Of a stretch of DNA of 64,000 nucleotides, positions 8,542 to 18,500 are shown one piece after another. The notes below the pieces were generated by a model. That model was not told the origin of the DNA. It did not search any database and saw nothing but the letters and a program-made list of their open reading frames with translations. Source of the DNA: Pseudomonas sp. Irchel s3b2 (lineage in GTDB: Bacteria; Pseudomonadota; Gammaproteobacteria; Pseudomonadales; Pseudomonadaceae). The first letter of the stretch is position 1; the number at the start of each line of letters is the position of its first letter. Location of the stretch: assembly GCF_900187445.1 (NCBI RefSeq), contig NZ_FYEB01000017.1, positions 1 through 64,000 of the forward strand, written 5' to 3'. The position numbers and the translations under genes are program-made.

Positions 8542-9012
8542 ATGATTACCCTGAAACTCAATGGACAAGATCATCAACTCGATGTCACCGAGGACATGCC
8601 GCTGCTCTGGGCGATCCGTGACGTGGCCGGTTACAACGGCACCAAGTTCGGCTGCGGCATGGGCCTGTGTGGCGCCTGCACCATTCATATCGACGGCGCG
8701 CCTGCGCGCAGTTGCATCACGCCGATCGGCTCGGTGGTCGGTCAGAACATCACCACCATCGACAACCTGCACGCCGATCCGGTTGGCAAAGTCGTCCAGC
8801 AAGCCTGGCTCGACAGCGCCGTGGCGCAGTGCGGTTATTGCCAGGGCGGACAAATCATGTCGGCCACGGCGTTGCTGAAAACCAACCCGAACCCCAGCGA
8901 CGAGCAGATCGAAGAGGCGATGGTCGGCAACATTTGCCGTTGTGGCACCTACAATCGGATCAAGACCGCCATCCGCCAGGCGTCCACTCACCTGAAGGAG
9001 GTCAAGGCATGA
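8542..9012 (+). CDS. (2Fe-2S)-binding subunit of a molybdenum hydroxylase (isoquinoline 1-oxidoreductase alpha-like)
   Basis: A 156-residue protein with two 2Fe-2S domains. The first is plant-ferredoxin-like (CGMGLCGACTIH near residues 38-49). The second is the all-alpha xanthine-oxidase type (QCGYCQGGQ near 95 and CRCGTYNRI near 133). It would pass electrons from the molybdenum cofactor of the downstream large subunit. ATG 8542 is chosen over the longer open frame because MITLKLNGQDH matches family N-termini. The stop overlaps the large-subunit start by ATGA. There is no FAD subunit in the operon, as in IorAB-type enzymes. The true substrate is unknown. Confidence 0.92.
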   Translation: MITLKLNGQDHQLDVTEDMPLLWAIRDVAGYNGTKFGCGMGLCGACTIHIDGAPARSCITPIGSVVGQNITTIDNLHADPVGKVVQQAWLDSAVAQCGYCQGGQIMSATALLKTNPNPSDEQIEEAMVGNICRCGTYNRIKTAIRQASTHLKEVKA

Positions 9013-11339
9013 GTCGGCTACCGAATGATTTTGCGTTGAGCAATCTGAGCAACCTCAGTCGCCGCGGTTTCCTCAAGGGTGTGGGCGCTACCAGTGCGCT
9101 GGTGCTGGCAGCCAGTTGGGGCTGGCAGGACGCCCTCGCTGCCGAAAAAGACAAGAAGTTCGGCGCCGATGGCATGCCCAACGGCTGGATCGATGATCCT
9201 AAGGTGTATGTCAGCATCGCGGCCGATGGCAGTGTGACCGTGGTTTGCAACCGCTCGGAAATGGGTCAGGGCGTGCGCACCAGCCTGACCATGGTAGTAG
9301 CCGATGAGCTGGACGCCGACTGGGCGCTGGTCAAAGTGCAACAGGCGCCGGGCGACGAAGTGCGTTTCGGCAACCAGGACACCGATGGTTCGCGGAGCAT
9401 GCGTCACTGGTATGAGCCGATGCGCCGTTGCGGTGCTGCCGCGCGGACCATGCTTGAGCAAGCCGCTGCCGCGCAGTGGAGAGTGCCGGTCGGCGAGTGC
9501 CGTGCGCAACTGCATAAAGTCATTCACCAACCGACCGGTCGTGAACTGGGCTACGGCGCGTTAGCCGCTGATGCCAGTGCACTGGCGGTGCCTGCCCGCG
9601 ACAGTCTGCGGCTCAAGCAACCGTCGGAATTCCGTTATATCGGCAAGGAAGGTACCAAGGCCATTGACGGTGCGGACATCGTCAATGGTCGTGCGGTCTA
9701 CGGCGCCGATGTGCATTTCGACGGCATGCTTTTCGCCACCATCGCGCGTCCAGCAGTCTACGGCGGCAAGGTCAAGTCCTTCGATGCCAGCGCCGCGATG
9801 AAAGTCCCGGGTGTGATCAAGGTCCTGCAAATCGAAAGCCGTCCATTGCCGTCCGAGTTTCAGCCTCTGGGCGGTGTGGCCGTGGTGGCCAGCAATACCT
9901 GGGCGGCGATCAAGGGCCGTGAAGCACTGAAAATCGAGTGGGATGACGGCCCCAACGCCAGTTATGACTCGATCGCCTACCGCAAGGAACTCGAAGCCGC
10001 GTCTCTCAAACCCGGCAAAGTGGTGCGCAATACCGGCAGCATCGACCAGGCCATGAGCAGCGCCGACAGCACCCTCGAAGCCTCTTACTACCTGCCGCAC
10101 CTGGCGCAATCGCCAATGGAACCGATGGTCGCCATCGCCCGTTTCAAGGACGGCGTGTGCGAAGCCTGGGCGCCAAGCCAGGCACCGCAAGTCACCCGTG
10201 AACGGATCGGTGAGCGCCTCGGGATTCCATTCGATCACGTCACGTTCCACGTCACCTTGCTCGGCGGCGGTTTCGGTCGCAAATCCAAACCGGACTTCGT
10301 CGTTGAAGCGGCGATCCTGGCCAAAGAGTTTCCGGGCAAGGCGGTGCGGGTGCAATGGACCCGTGAAGACGACATCCACAACTCCTATTTCCACACCGTG
10401 TCGGCCGAATACCTGAAGGCCAGCCTGAACAAGGACGGCCTGCCGTCCGGCTGGCTGCACCGCACGGTGGCGCCGAGCATCACCGCGCTGTTCGCGCCGG
10501 GGATGAACCATGAAGCGGCTTTCGAGCTGGGCATGGGCTTTACCAACATGGCTTACGCGATCCCCAACGTGCGTCTGGAAAACCCTGAAGCGACGGTCCA
10601 TACCCGGGTCGGCTGGTATCGCTCGGTATCGAACATTCCCCACGGCTTTGCGATTCAGAGCTTTGTCGATGAACTGGCCCACAAGGCCGGTCAGGATCCG
10701 CTCAAGTACCAGATCAAACTGCTCGGCCCGGACAGATCGATCGATCCGCGCACCTTGAGTGAAGAGTGGAACTACGGCGAATCTCCCGAGCGTTATCCAA
10801 TCGACACTGCACGGATGCGCACTGTGCTGGAAACCGCCGCCAAAGCGGCCGGTTGGGGGCGTGAGTTGCCCAAGGGCCGAGGTTTGGGCCTGGCGGTGCA
10901 CTATAGTTTTGTCACTTATGTGGCGGCGGTGATCGAGGTTGAAGTCAAAGACGATGGCACGTTGATCGTGCACAAGGCCGACATCGCCGTGGATTGCGGC
11001 CCGCAGATCAACCCTGAGCGGATTCGCTCGCAGTTTGAAGGTGCCTGCGTGATGGGCCTGGGCAACGCGGTGCTGGGGGAAATCAGCTTCAAGGACGGTA
11101 AGGTTCAGCAGGACAATTTCCACATGTACGAGGTAGCGCGCATGTCTCTGGCACCGAAAGAAGTCGCGGTGCACCTGGTTACGCCACCGGGCAATGTGCC
11201 GTTGGGCGGGGTCGGTGAACCGGGCGTGCCGCCGATTGCGCCAGCGCTGTGCAACGCGATCTTCGCTGCCACCGGCAAGCGCATCCGTAATCTGCCAGTG
11301 CGTTATCAACTGCAAGGCTGGCAGAAGGCGCAAGCCTGA
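9009..11339 (+). CDS. Molybdopterin-binding large subunit, Tat-exported (isoquinoline 1-oxidoreductase beta-like)
   Basis: A 776-residue aldehyde-oxidase/xanthine-dehydrogenase-type large subunit. The N-terminus has a twin-arginine signal (LSRRGFLKGVGATSALVLAA, about residues 17-36), so the folded enzyme is probably moved to the periplasm with its small subunit. A GGGFGRK cofactor motif is near residue 420, and GVGEPGVPPIAPA near residue 735 carries the active-site glutamate. The start is ATG 9009, overlapping the small-subunit stop. The 3' end overlaps xdhC (TGATG). Substrates of this subfamily include N-heterocycles and aldehydes; nothing here fixes which. Confidence 0.92.
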   Translation: MSRLPNDFALSNLSNLSRRGFLKGVGATSALVLAASWGWQDALAAEKDKKFGADGMPNGWIDDPKVYVSIAADGSVTVVCNRSEMGQGVRTSLTMVVADELDADWALVKVQQAPGDEVRFGNQDTDGSRSMRHWYEPMRRCGAAARTMLEQAAAAQWRVPVGECRAQLHKVIHQPTGRELGYGALAADASALAVPARDSLRLKQPSEFRYIGKEGTKAIDGADIVNGRAVYGADVHFDGMLFATIARPAVYGGKVKSFDASAAMKVPGVIKVLQIESRPLPSEFQPLGGVAVVASNTWAAIKGREALKIEWDDGPNASYDSIAYRKELEAASLKPGKVVRNTGSIDQAMSSADSTLEASYYLPHLAQSPMEPMVAIARFKDGVCEAWAPSQAPQVTRERIGERLGIPFDHVTFHVTLLGGGFGRKSKPDFVVEAAILAKEFPGKAVRVQWTREDDIHNSYFHTVSAEYLKASLNKDGLPSGWLHRTVAPSITALFAPGMNHEAAFELGMGFTNMAYAIPNVRLENPEATVHTRVGWYRSVSNIPHGFAIQSFVDELAHKAGQDPLKYQIKLLGPDRSIDPRTLSEEWNYGESPERYPIDTARMRTVLETAAKAAGWGRELPKGRGLGLAVHYSFVTYVAAVIEVEVKDDGTLIVHKADIAVDCGPQINPERIRSQFEGACVMGLGNAVLGEISFKDGKVQQDNFHMYEVARMSLAPKEVAVHLVTPPGNVPLGGVGEPGVPPIAPALCNAIFAATGKRIRNLPVRYQLQGWQKAQA

Positions 11340-12322
11340 TGGACAGCGTCGATCTGAACGTCCTGCGCAGCGTGCTGCAATGGCGTCGCGCCGGTCAGCG
11401 GGTGATGTTGTACAGCGTGGTCCAGACCTGGGGCACCGCGCCTCGGGCACCTGGCGCCATGCTGGCGTTGCGTGAAGACGGCGTGGTGATTGGCTCGGTG
11501 TCCGGTGGCTGTGTCGAGGATGACCTGATTGCCCGGCTGCACGATGGCCGTATCCCGGCTGAGGGGCCGCCGGTGCAATTGATTACCTATGGCGTCACCC
11601 GTGAGGAGGCCGCGCGGTTTGGTTTGCCATGCGGCGGCACTTTGCGCCTGACCGAGGAGCGCGTCGGCGATCCGGCGTGGGTCGCCGAATTGCTGACACG
11701 TTGTGAGGCGCATGAAATCGTTGCGCGTGAGCTGAATCTGGCGACCGGTGACGTGGTTTTGCGGCCAGCGAGCAAGACTGATGCGCTGGTGTTTGACGGG
11801 CAGACCTTGCGCGCCATCTATGGTCCGCGCTGGCGGCTGTTGCTGATCGGCGCCGGCCAACTGTCGCGCTACGTTGCCGAAATGGCGCGGCTGCTGGATT
11901 TCGAAGTGCTGATCTGCGATCCGCGCACCGAGTTCGTCTATGGCTGGGAAGAGCAACACGGTCGCTTCGTCCCGGGCATGCCCGACGAAGCGGTGCTGAC
12001 CATCCAGACCGACGAGCGCACGGCCATTGTCGCCCTGACCCACGATCCACGCCTGGATGACATGGCGCTACTTACCGCGCTGGACTCCAAGGCGTTTTAT
12101 GTCGGAGCGCTGGGTTCGCGGGTCAACAGCCAGAAGCGCCGGGACAACCTGGCTCAGCTAGGCTTGTCACAACAGGCCATTGAGCGCTTGCACGGGCCGA
12201 TCGGTTTGCACATCGGCAGCCATACGCCGGCGGAAATCGCCTTGTCGCTGCTGGCCGAAATTGTGGCGATCAAAAACGGCGTGGAATTGAAACAGAAGAG
12301 GCCGTTGCAGGAGGGCATATGA
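11339..12322 (+). CDS. XdhC/CoxI family molybdenum cofactor maturation factor
   Basis: A 327-residue cytosolic protein with an N-terminal XdhC_CoxI domain (TWGTAPRAPGAMLAL near residue 30 and SVSGGCVEDDL near 54) and a C-terminal Rossmann-like domain (LLIGAGQLSRYVAEMA near 162-177). XdhC proteins bind the molybdenum cofactor, promote its sulfuration and insert it into hydroxylases. Translational coupling to the large subunit supports a dedicated role in maturing it before Tat export. It overlaps the next gene by four bases. Confidence 0.92.
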   Translation: MDSVDLNVLRSVLQWRRAGQRVMLYSVVQTWGTAPRAPGAMLALREDGVVIGSVSGGCVEDDLIARLHDGRIPAEGPPVQLITYGVTREEAARFGLPCGGTLRLTEERVGDPAWVAELLTRCEAHEIVARELNLATGDVVLRPASKTDALVFDGQTLRAIYGPRWRLLLIGAGQLSRYVAEMARLLDFEVLICDPRTEFVYGWEEQHGRFVPGMPDEAVLTIQTDERTAIVALTHDPRLDDMALLTALDSKAFYVGALGSRVNSQKRRDNLAQLGLSQQAIERLHGPIGLHIGSHTPAEIALSLLAEIVAIKNGVELKQKRPLQEGI

Positions 12323-12912
12323 GCGACCCCATCGGCGTTATCGTAGTGGCCGCGGGGCAGGGCAGCCGGTTTCGACAGGTAGCGGGTGCCGAGAAGGACA
12401 AGCTGCTGATGGACTGTACCGGTCGTGACGGCGTCACCGTGCATTCGATGATCGAGCAGGTGCTGGTGAATCTGCCGGCCGCGCTTGAGAAGCGCGTGCT
12501 GGTGACCACGGCGGGTCGCCCGCAAGTCATTCGTATGGCTCAGGCCTATGGTTGCGAGATTGTGCGGATCGAGTCGACCGGCCTGGGCGACAGCATTGCG
12601 GCGGGTGTGGCGGCATGCTCACAACTCGGCGGCTGGCTGATCATGCTGGGGGATATGCCGTTTATCCTGCCGTCCAGCATTGAACAGGTTGTTGCGAATA
12701 TTGCGCAGGATGCCATCAGCGTGCCGGTGTATGAAGGGCAATATGGGCACCCGGTGGGGTTCGGGCGAAGCTTCGGTCCGGGATTGATGGCGTTGACCGG
12801 TGATCACGGCGCCAAGTCGCTGTTTGCACAGGCGAGGGTGGTCGAGGTGAAGGTTGAGGATCCCGGGGTGTTGTGGGATGTGGATGTGCCTGAGGCGCTG
12901 GTTTTTCAATAA
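12319..12912 (+). CDS. MobA-like NTP transferase (molybdenum cofactor cytidylyltransferase-like)
   Basis: A 197-residue nucleotidyltransferase with the N-terminal motif GVIVVAAGQGSRF, GLGDSIAAGV near residue 92 and LGDMPF near 111. This is the MobA/MocA family that adds CMP or GMP to molybdopterin. Hydroxylases of the xanthine oxidase family use the CMP form, so a MocA-like role fits the operon. It is the last gene of the molybdenum hydroxylase operon. The usual family LxGGxSxRxG motif is slightly altered, which is common in MocA-like proteins next to hydroxylase genes. Confidence 0.85.
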   Translation: MSDPIGVIVVAAGQGSRFRQVAGAEKDKLLMDCTGRDGVTVHSMIEQVLVNLPAALEKRVLVTTAGRPQVIRMAQAYGCEIVRIESTGLGDSIAAGVAACSQLGGWLIMLGDMPFILPSSIEQVVANIAQDAISVPVYEGQYGHPVGFGRSFGPGLMALTGDHGAKSLFAQARVVEVKVEDPGVLWDVDVPEALVFQ

Positions 12913-13041
12913 CGGTTGTCAGCGGGATCGCATTCGCACTTCCCCGGAATAATAGGCTCTTCCTTTCGCCCATTCGTATTTATCGATGGGTGCCAGATAT
13001 AAAACTCGTTATTCAGCGGGTTCTATCCCACATACGATCAT

Positions 13042-13350
13042 GTGGCGTGTGATGTTCACAGTTGGGGTGAACGTCCGGTCAGTACTCACTGCATTCATCG
13101 CGGCCGGCGATTTTACTATCGCCGTCGATGGGGTGACTCACTGATTGTCGCCAACAGTTCGCCTGTCGAGGCCGAGCCTTGCCGAGTCTATGTCAATGAA
13201 CTGGCCCGGGTGCTGGCGACGCAGGCACTGTTGTTGGTGCCCATTACGGATGTGTTGCAGGCGCAACTGTCTGTGTATCAAGACTTGTTCCATCTGCAAG
13301 GGGAAGCCGAGTTCGACGGTGCCTCTTTCATGTCAATGAAGAAGATCTAA
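13042..13350 (+). CDS. Small hypothetical protein upstream of the EamA transporter
   Basis: A 102-residue open frame from GTG 13042 to TAA 13348-13350, ending 11 bases before the EamA start. The C-terminal 70 residues look protein-like (YVNELARVLATQALLLVP, then an acidic tail). The N-terminal part (RGRRFYYRRRWGDS) is very basic. A second frame starting at ATG 13040 runs 34 codons before stopping at about 13142. The true N-terminus may therefore differ, or the gene may have suffered a frameshift. I recognise no family. Its position just before the transporter suggests co-transcription. Confidence 0.45.
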   Translation: MACDVHSWGERPVSTHCIHRGRRFYYRRRWGDSLIVANSSPVEAEPCRVYVNELARVLATQALLLVPITDVLQAQLSVYQDLFHLQGEAEFDGASFMSMKKI

Positions 13351-13361
13351 CGGAGGCGTCA

Positions 13362-14279
13362 ATGCCGTACTTATTACTTTCACTCGCTGCGGTGTTCTGG
13401 GGCGGTAACTATGTGGTCGGAAAGTTGATGGTGGTGGATGTTGATCCAGTGCTGCTGTCACAACTTCGATGGCTGATTACCAGCGCTTTACTACTGCTGA
13501 TTAACTATAAAGCCGTGATCGCCAGTTTGCCGGCCGTACGTAAGTCATGGTTGACCCTGGTTATGTTGGCGATCTGTGGCCAAGTTATATTTCCGCTGAC
13601 CTTATATATCGGTTTGCAATACACCAGTTCGTTGAATGCGGCGATTTATCTGTCGGCCACGCCCTGTCTGGTACTGGCCCTCAACCGTTTCGTTTTCGGT
13701 GATTTCATCTCTAGGTCGAACATGCTTGGGGTGGTCATCAGTACGGTGGGTGTGTTCTGGCTGGTGACGATGGGGCATCTGTCCGATTTGAGCTTCCTGG
13801 AAGGCTTCAACAAAGGCGATTTCTGGACCATGGCCTCGGCTGCCAGTTGGGCTGTCTATTGCTCCTTTTTGCGGACAAAGCCCAAAACCATCGCCGGCAA
13901 TGCGTTCGTGACGTATTGCGCAGTGGTGGGGGCGTTATGCCTGATTCCGTTCAGCTTGGGTATTTGGGCGTTGCACCCTGATCTGACGTTCAACCTGGGG
14001 CAGGGCGCTGCACCGTGGCTGGGCCTGGCGTATCTGGTGATTTTCCCGTCCTGGCTGTCGTACTTGTTCTGGAGCAAAGGCATCGGTGAAATCGGTGCCA
14101 CCCGTGGTGAGATCTTCACTCACTTGGTACCACTGTCCGGTGGGCTGTTCAGCATCGTGTTCCTCGACGTGCAACTGCACGCCTATCACCTGGTCAGTCT
14201 GGTGCTGATCGTGTTTGGGGTGATCCTCTGTTCCATTAAGAGGCGGGCACCGGTGGCACTGCGCGCGGAGGCGGCTTGA
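13362..14279 (+). CDS. EamA/DMT family transporter
   Basis: A 305-residue inner-membrane protein with about ten hydrophobic helices arranged as two EamA repeats. The first starts LLLSLAAVFWGGNYVVGK and the second near residue 150 (GDFWTMASAASWAVYCSF). Members export amino acids, metabolites or drugs; the substrate cannot be read from sequence. The SD is GGAGG, 9 bases before ATG. It is followed by a terminator at 14421 that lies inside the 3' end of the convergent LysR gene, which may be its regulator, as DMT/LysR pairs are common. Confidence 0.92.
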   Translation: MPYLLLSLAAVFWGGNYVVGKLMVVDVDPVLLSQLRWLITSALLLLINYKAVIASLPAVRKSWLTLVMLAICGQVIFPLTLYIGLQYTSSLNAAIYLSATPCLVLALNRFVFGDFISRSNMLGVVISTVGVFWLVTMGHLSDLSFLEGFNKGDFWTMASAASWAVYCSFLRTKPKTIAGNAFVTYCAVVGALCLIPFSLGIWALHPDLTFNLGQGAAPWLGLAYLVIFPSWLSYLFWSKGIGEIGATRGEIFTHLVPLSGGLFSIVFLDVQLHAYHLVSLVLIVFGVILCSIKRRAPVALRAEAA

Positions 14280-14420
14280 TTGATGTTTCCCAAACGTGAA
14301 CTCGAAGCCCTGCTGTTCCAGGGTGACGTCATTCGGGCGAGCAGCCAGGAGGATGGACTGCAACTGTCCAACCTCTTCGAGGGTGAGGTGGTGCGGCAAT
14401 CTGTAACTGCTGACGGGTGC

Positions 14421-14463
14421 CCGGCCCGTTACCCTTCCGTCAGCGGTAAGCGGGCCGGTTTTT
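14421..14463 (+). terminator. Intrinsic terminator after the EamA gene
   Basis: CCGGCCCGTTACC ... GGTAAGCGGGCCGG followed by TTTTT. It ends the rightward EamA transcript and overlaps the last codons of the convergent LysR gene. Confidence 0.75.
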
Positions 14464-15316
14464 CGAAGTCGAGCACCCATTGCGCCAGCGCTCTGGGGGC
14501 TGGTTTGCCAGGGTGATCGAAAAACACGAATTCGGTGGTCAGCGAGGCATATGAACCACTCAGGAAATATGTTTGCACCTGTTCACTGCGACAGCACGAA
14601 TCGACCAGTGACAACGGTACCAGAGCAACGCCCACGCCGTTGATCACATTAGAAAACAACAGCGGATAAGAGCCACACTCGATGATTTTTTCCGGGGTGA
14701 TATTGCCCATCATGAATAGTTCGTCGAGATTACGTTGCGAAGCGCTGCGCCGGCTGTTGACCAGGAACACTTGGCCACTGAACGCTTTCAGGTCCTGGAT
14801 GGTGGGGTGTGCTGCGCTGTAGATCAAGGCCAGCGGCTCGTTGAACAGCGTTACCCGGCGATAATGCGAAGGTGCAAAGCCTGCGCCGACAATCACTGCG
14901 TCGAGTTTGCCGGCCTCGAACTCCTTGAGCAGCGACTGTGTATTTCCAATGCTGACATCCACTGCCAGCCCGTCGGGATTGGCAACGATGCTTTGCAACA
15001 GGTTCTGGCGAGTAATAGTGAGGTTTTCGATGACACCCAAACGCACCCGAGTTTCGGTTTTTGTCTGGCTCAGGCTGGCTTGAGCGCGAGCAACCAGTTC
15101 GAGGATTTGTGAGGCATAGGCATAGAGCTCCTTGCCTGGCGCCGTCATCGTGATACCGCGACCGGAGCGTTCAAACAGCTTGGTATCGAGCCGTGATTCG
15201 AGTGTCTTGATGCGGAAGGAAATACTGGATTGAGCGCGGTTTAACCTGATCGCTGCTTGTGTGACGCTGCCGTAGTCAACAATCGCTTTGAAAGCGTCCA
15301 GTTCAGCAATTTCCAT
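14429..15316 (-). CDS. LysR family transcriptional regulator
   Basis: A 295-residue regulator beginning MEIAELDAFKAIVDYGSVT. The frame is open for 62 more codons upstream, but those lack family similarity. The winged helix-turn-helix spans residues 1-60 (AAIRLNRAQSSISFRIKTLE is the recognition region). The LysR substrate-binding domain follows (VRLGVIENLT near residue 90). It is convergent with the EamA exporter and is a plausible controller of it, although LysR regulators are more often divergent from their targets. The effector is unknown. Confidence 0.9.
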   Translation of the reverse strand: MEIAELDAFKAIVDYGSVTQAAIRLNRAQSSISFRIKTLESRLDTKLFERSGRGITMTAPGKELYAYASQILELVARAQASLSQTKTETRVRLGVIENLTITRQNLLQSIVANPDGLAVDVSIGNTQSLLKEFEAGKLDAVIVGAGFAPSHYRRVTLFNEPLALIYSAAHPTIQDLKAFSGQVFLVNSRRSASQRNLDELFMMGNITPEKIIECGSYPLLFSNVINGVGVALVPLSLVDSCCRSEQVQTYFLSGSYASLTTEFVFFDHPGKPAPRALAQWVLDFEKPARLPLTEG

Positions 15317-15523
15317 AATCACGCACTCTTTGCTCCATAACGGGCCGAAGGCTTTCGGGCCGTGGCAGGACCTACTTTGAACCCTGCACCGCTCTATTCT
15401 GCACGTTGCACAGCTCTTTCGTAATACTTGCTTACAAATATTTAAGCGGGTGTTTAGCGAGGAACGCAATCGCCTCGACAATAAACCGTTGCCAGGCAGC
15501 AACAGGCTTCAGTTTCTATTAGC

Positions 15524-15562
15524 AAAAAAAAGCCCCGCCTGGATCACCAGGCGGGGCTTTTT
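15524..15562 (-). terminator. Intrinsic terminator after rne
   Basis: Read on the minus strand: AAAAAGCCCCGCCTGG, TGAT, CCAGGCGGGGCTTTTTTTT. An 11 bp GC-rich stem with a long T run, 14 bases past the rne stop. Confidence 0.92.
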
Positions 15563-15576
15563 AGTGGCCGATGGAA

Positions 15577-18500
15577 TCAGACGAGGGGTTTAGGCTCGTG
15601 CTCTTTTTCCTGGGCTTGCTCGTGTTGCTCTACCGCTTCCTGAACGGAGCGCGGTGCTTCGTCGATCACGGATTCAACCGGTTCGGCAGCGGCTTCAGCG
15701 GCTGGGGCAGGGGCTGCCTCGACAACTTCAGCAGCAACCGGTGCTGGCTCGGCAGCAGCCGGAGCAGCAGCGGCAGCCAGTTCGGCTTCCTTCTGCAGAC
15801 GCTCTTCTTCACGCTTGCGACGACGTACTTCACGCGGGTCGTTCGGTGCGCGGCCACTTGGGGTCAGAGCGCTGACAGGGGCGGCTTCGGCCACCGGTGC
15901 AGCCTCTTCGGCAACAACCGGCGCTTCAACCACCGCTGGAGCAGGCTCGGCAGCAGCCACCACTGGCTCGGAAACCATGGCTTCTTCAGCGACTGGCGCT
16001 GGAGCTTCGACTGCTACAGGTGGCTCGGCAACCCAGTTGAACGCGGTTTGTTCTTCGCGAACTTCACGTACTGGTTCAGCCGGCGCTTCAACTACAGGCT
16101 CAGCGGATGCAGCAGGCTCGACAGCAACGGTAGGCTCAGCGGCAGCTTCAACTTCAGGCTGTGCTTCACGAACCGGTGCCACTTCGATTTCCGGAGCAGC
16201 GCTGACTTCTACTGGCGTGGTCGCTTCAACGACTGGCGCTTCAACCGGAGCAGTTTCCAGCGTGGCGGCAGTGGCGCGTTCAGCTTGCTCGTTGGCTTGT
16301 GCTTCGGCAGGCGCGCTGATCACGGAGCTGGCAACGGCTGCGGTAACAGCCAGGCCGGCGGCCAGATCGGCAGCGCTTGGCGCTTCGGCGTTTTCAGTCG
16401 ATTCAGACTCTTCCGAACCTTCGATCACGTTGCCATTGGCATCGCGTTGACGCTCACGACGGTTGCTGCGACGACGCTGGCCACGGGAGCGGCGGCGTGG
16501 ACGATCGCCTTCGGCGCCTTCCTGACCGTCTTCCTGCAGTTGCTCTTCGTTGGCTGGCAGCTCTTCTTCGGCAACGGCAGCAGTGGCTTGCTCGGTACGT
16601 GGCTGACGTTCTTCACGCGGTGGACGTGGAGCGCGTTCTTCACGTGGCTGACGGGCTGGACGCTCTTCAGCGTTGGCAGCGGCGGCAGGAGCGGCATCCA
16701 GAGGCTCGCGCAGTTCACGAACCGGGCGTTCTTCACGCTCGCCACGTGGCTTGCGATCTTCACGCGGGGCGCGCGGTGCACGTTCTTCGCGAGGGGCGCG
16801 TGGTGCGCGCTCTTCACGCGGAGCGCGTTCTTCACGGGCGACTGCTGGGGCTTCTTCGCGGGCTTCGCGTGGTTGACGCTCTTCGCGTGGCTCACGTGGT
16901 GCGCGTTCTTCACGCGGTGCACGTTCCTCACGAGGCTTGCGCTCTTCATCGCGGCGACCGTTACGGTTGCGGCTCTGCTGGCGGCCGTTGCGGCGCTCTT
17001 CGTTGCGGGCAGGGCGTTCGGTGACTGGCTTTTCAACCACCACCGGCGCAGCAGGCTCTTCCTTGGTCGCGAACAGGCTGACCAGCGACTTCACCAGACC
17101 TTTGAACAGGCTTGGCTCAGGCGCGGCGACCGGTACAGCAACAGGTGCGGCAGCGACAACTTCGGTCGGAACCGGAGCGTTGGCGCGGGCCGGAGCAGTC
17201 TTGACCGCTGCTTCCTGGCGAACCAGGGTGCGGGTCGCGGCGGCTGGCTGGACTTCTTCGACTTCGGCAGCGGCAGCCGCGATTTCGTAGCTGGACTGGT
17301 TGATGCTGGCTTCCGGGCTGTCATCGCGCAGACGCTGAACTTCGAAGTGCGGCGTTTCGAGGTGATCGTTCGGCAGAATGACGATGCGGGCACGGGTGCG
17401 CAGTTCGATCTTGGTGATCGAATTGCGTTTTTCGTTGAGCAGGAACGCAGCCACTGGAATCGGCACTTGGGCGCGAACTTCGGCGGTGCGGTCTTTCAGG
17501 GCTTCTTCTTCGATCAGGCGCAGGATCGCCAGCGACAGCGATTCAACGTCACGGATAATGCCGGTGCCGTTGCAACGCGGGCAGACGATGCCGCTGCTTT
17601 CGCCCAGCGATGGACGCAGGCGCTGACGGGACATTTCCAGCAGGCCGAAGCGCGAGATGCGACCGACTTGCACGCGAGCGCGGTCGGCTTCCAGGCATTC
17701 GCGGACTTTTTCTTCCACGGCGCGCTGGTTCTTGGCAGGGGTCATGTCGATGAAGTCGATGACGATCAGGCCGCCGATGTCACGCAGGCGTAACTGACGG
17801 GCGATTTCTTCGGCGGCTTCAAGGTTGGTCTGCAGTGCGGTTTCTTCGATGTCGCTGCCTTTGGTGGCGCGCGCCGAGTTGATGTCGATGGACACCAGGG
17901 CTTCGGTCGGATCGATAACGATGGAGCCGCCGGAAGGCAGTTCGACGACGCGCTGGAAGGCGGTTTCGATCTGGCTTTCGATCTGGAAACGGTTGAACAG
18001 CGGAACGCTGTCTTCGTACAGCTTGATCTTGCTGGCGTACTGCGGCATTACCTGGCGGATGAAGGTCAGGGCTTCGTCCTGGGCTTCAACGCTGTCGATC
18101 AGCACTTCGCCGATGTCCTGGCGCAGGTAATCGCGGATGGCGCGGATGATCACGTTGCTTTCCTGGTAGATCAGGAACGGCGCGGAGCGATCCAGCGAGG
18201 CTTCTTTGATTGCGGTCCACAGTTGCAGCAGGTAGTCGAGGTCCCACTGCATTTCTTCGCTGCTGCGGCCCAGGCCGGCAGTGCGAACGATCAGACCCAT
18301 GTCGGCTGGGGCAACCAGGCCGTTCAGGGCTTCACGCAGTTCGTTGCGCTCTTCACCTTCGATGCGACGGGAAATACCGCCGGCACGTGGGTTGTTCGGC
18401 ATCAGAACCAGGTAACGACCGGCCAGGCTGATGAAGGTGGTCAGGGCTGCGCCCTTGTTGCCACGTTCTTCTTTTTCGACCTGAACGATGACTTCCTGGC

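Noticed and set aside
9561..11450. A 629-codon minus-strand frame opposite the molybdopterin subunit
   Set aside because: It mirrors a well-recognised gene with Tat signal and cofactor motifs; high-GC codon bias creates such antisense frames.
14283..14516. Short frame after the EamA gene starting MFPKRELEALLFQGDV
   Set aside because: The first 40 residues look protein-like, but there is no ribosome site, it runs through the EamA terminator and then antisense to LysR. It could be a gene remnant, but I cannot support it.
15571..17793. A 740-codon open frame on the plus strand opposite rne
   Set aside because: It is antisense to the low-complexity tail of RNase E; the composition (runs of Phe, Trp, Arg, Ser) is the mirror of Ala/Glu/Arg codons. 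No ribosome site or family match; rne on the minus strand is certain.
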